From positions 1-7,591 of the forward strand of contig CALMPQ010000223.1 in assembly GCA_937872005.1 (NCBI GenBank): a stretch of DNA of 7,591 bases, written 5' to 3'. Origin of the DNA: an uncultured Propioniciclava sp. (GTDB lineage Bacteria; Actinomycetota; Actinomycetes; Propionibacteriales; Propionibacteriaceae). The translations under genes and the position numbers were made by a program. Under the pieces are notes generated by a model. The model made no database searches. It saw only the letters and a list, made by a program, of their open reading frames with translations, and was not told the origin of the DNA. Below are positions 6,201-7,591 of the stretch, piece by piece (position 1 is the stretch's first letter; every line of letters starts with the position of its first letter).

Positions 6201-6214
6201 GGGGATGCGTCCCC
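6201..6214. promoter_or_regulatory. Short inverted repeat in the nitrilase/glucosidase divergent spacer
   Basis: GGGGA-TGCG-TCCCC has perfect 5-base arms around a 4-base loop. It is the only clear dyad in the 73-base spacer (6173-6245). It could be an operator serving one or both genes, or a hairpin in the nitrilase mRNA leader just ahead of its AGGAGG. The spacer also contains CAAAAT (6234-6239), a poor -10 candidate 6 bases before the glucosidase ATG, and a partial ParB-like site at 6220-6235. Confidence 0.3.
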
Positions 6215-6245
6215 GTGATTGTTTCACGTCGGGCAAAATGGGGGG

Positions 6246-7591
6246 ATGGAGTCCGTTGTGCCCCCGTGGTGGTCCTCGTCCGTCGTCTACCAGGTGTACC
6301 CGCGGTCGTTCGCCGACAGCGACGGCGACGGTTTCGGCGACCTGCGCGGCATCATCGACCACCTCGACCACATCGCGGGGTTGGGCGCCGACGTGGTGTG
6401 GCTCTCGCCGATCTTCGTGTCGCCCCAGGACGACAACGGCTACGACATCGCCGACTACCAGGGGATCGACCCGATGTTCGGCACGATCGACGACGTCGAC
6501 GAGCTCATCGCGGCGCTGCACGACCGCGGCATGAAGCTCGTCATGGACCTCGTGGTCAACCACACCTCCGACGAGCACCCGTGGTTCGTCGAGTCCCGCG
6601 ACCCGGCCTCACCGAAGCGCGACTGGTACATCTGGCGTCCGGAACCGCTCAACTGGGGCTCGTTCTTCGGTGGGTCGGCTTGGGAACTCGACCCCGCGTC
6701 CGGGGAGTACTACCTGCACCTGTTCAGCAAGAAGCAGCCCGACCTCAACTGGGAGAACCCCGAGGTGCGGCAGGCGGTGTACGCGATGATGCGGTGGTGG
6801 GTCGACCGCGGCGTCGACGGGTTCCGGATGGACGTGATCAACCTCATCAGCAAGACCCACCCGCTCGTCGACGGGGCGCAGAACCCGGGCGAGCCCTACA
6901 GCTTCGAGATCGGGCGGGTGGCCAACGGGCCGCGGATGATCGAGTTCCTCGAGGAGATGAACCGCGAGGTCGGCATCACCGAGAAGCAGTTGTTCACGGT
7001 GGGGGAGATGGTGGCCTGCGGCCTCGACCACGCCCGCGCGTACACCTCGCGCGCCCACGATCGGCTCGGGATGGTCTTCACCTTCGAGCACGTGTCCCTC
7101 GACCACGCGGGGGGCAAGCTCGATCCGATCCCGCTGCACCTGCCCGACCTGAAGCAGAACCTCGCCCGCTGGCAGTCCGGCTTGGCGGAGGACGGATGGA
7201 ACTCGCTGTACTTCGAGAACCACGACCAGCCGCGCTCCGTGAGCCGCTTCGGTGACGACTCGCCCGAGCACCGGGTCGCCTCGGCGAAGGCCCTCGCCAC
7301 CGTGCTGCACCTGCACCAGGGCACGCCGTACGTCTACCAGGGGCAGGAGATCGGCCTGACCAACGCGGGGTTCACCTCGATCGACCAGTACCGCGACATC
7401 GAAGCCCTCGGGTTGTTCAAGCAGGCGACCGAGGGGGGTGTGCCCGCCGCAGCCGTGCTCGAGGGCCTGGGCCGCATGGGCCGCGACAACGCCCGGACGC
7501 CCATGCCTTGGACCGCCGAGGGCGGCTTCACCACCGGGACGCCGTGGCTCCCGCTGAACGCGACCACGGCGTCCGTCAACGTGGAAGCCGA
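6246..7591 (+). CDS. GH13 alpha-glucosidase, oligo-1,6-glucosidase-like, C-terminus beyond window
   Basis: Cytosolic retaining glycoside hydrolase that releases glucose from short alpha-glucosides. The 448 codons seen cover nearly all of the (beta/alpha)8 catalytic barrel; family members are about 530-570 residues, so the rest of the barrel end and the C-terminal beta domain are missing. Conserved regions: Y15-Q-V-Y-P-R-S-F, D101-L-V-V-N-H106, G192-F-R194-M-D196 with nucleophile D196, acid/base E254 in V-G-E-M, and H326-D327 as transition-state stabiliser. The residue after the nucleophile is V197, as in oligo-1,6-glucosidases and isomaltases rather than maltases; trehalose-6-phosphate hydrolase also has a hydrophobic residue here and is not excluded. 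Start is ambiguous: the ATG at 6246 directly abuts a G-run (perhaps leaderless), while the GTG at 6258 has GGAG (6248-6251) six bases upstream. Confidence 0.93.
   Translation, partial: MESVVPPWWSSSVVYQVYPRSFADSDGDGFGDLRGIIDHLDHIAGLGADVVWLSPIFVSPQDDNGYDIADYQGIDPMFGTIDDVDELIAALHDRGMKLVMDLVVNHTSDEHPWFVESRDPASPKRDWYIWRPEPLNWGSFFGGSAWELDPASGEYYLHLFSKKQPDLNWENPEVRQAVYAMMRWWVDRGVDGFRMDVINLISKTHPLVDGAQNPGEPYSFEIGRVANGPRMIEFLEEMNREVGITEKQLFTVGEMVACGLDHARAYTSRAHDRLGMVFTFEHVSLDHAGGKLDPIPLHLPDLKQNLARWQSGLAEDGWNSLYFENHDQPRSVSRFGDDSPEHRVASAKALATVLHLHQGTPYVYQGQEIGLTNAGFTSIDQYRDIEALGLFKQATEGGVPAAAVLEGLGRMGRDNARTPMPWTAEGGFTTGTPWLPLNATTASVNVEA

Overview
The window is a compact, very GC-rich piece of chromosome, almost certainly from a high-GC actinobacterium (Actinomycetota). 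The grounds are third-position GC bias, a WhiB-family iron-sulfur regulator (a family confined to this phylum and its phages), a PASTA-tailed class A penicillin-binding protein, and gene order matching the mycobacterial ponA2-whiB4-nth neighbourhood. Genus cannot be fixed from this sequence. I see no mobile element, CRISPR array, tRNA or rRNA.

Layout. (1) 1-2346, minus strand: a bifunctional peptidoglycan synthase of the PonA2 type, open at the left window edge. (2) 2347-2520: a 174-bp divergent control region holding a perfect 15-bp inverted repeat. (3) 2521-5390, plus strand: a tightly packed run of WhiB regulator, DUF4177 miniprotein, RidA-like protein, endonuclease III (nth), thioredoxin-fold lipoprotein and NUDIX (CoA pyrophosphatase-like) hydrolase. 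Three junctions in this run are 4-base stop/start overlaps and one is a 4-base gap, so co-transcription and translational coupling are likely. (4) 5384-6172, minus strand: a nitrilase-superfamily amidohydrolase converging on the NUDIX gene, the two overlapping by 7 bases at their ends. (5) 6173-6245: a short divergent spacer. (6) 6246-7591, plus strand: a GH13 alpha-glucosidase (oligo-1,6-glucosidase type), cut off by the right edge.

Functionally, regions 1-3 look like the conserved envelope and redox-maintenance block: a cell-wall synthase divergent from a redox-responsive transcription factor, then DNA repair of oxidised bases, an exported lipid-anchored thioredoxin and nucleotide or CoA clean-up. 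Compared with the mycobacterial order as I remember it, the crp and metallo-beta-lactamase genes between RidA and nth, and the membrane serine protease (MarP) after the NUDIX gene, are absent. The nitrilase and glucosidase sit where MarP would be and look like unrelated metabolic genes. I do not see a strong candidate for a wholly new system. The most interesting non-coding signals are the palindrome between the synthase and whiB genes and the start region of the nitrilase.
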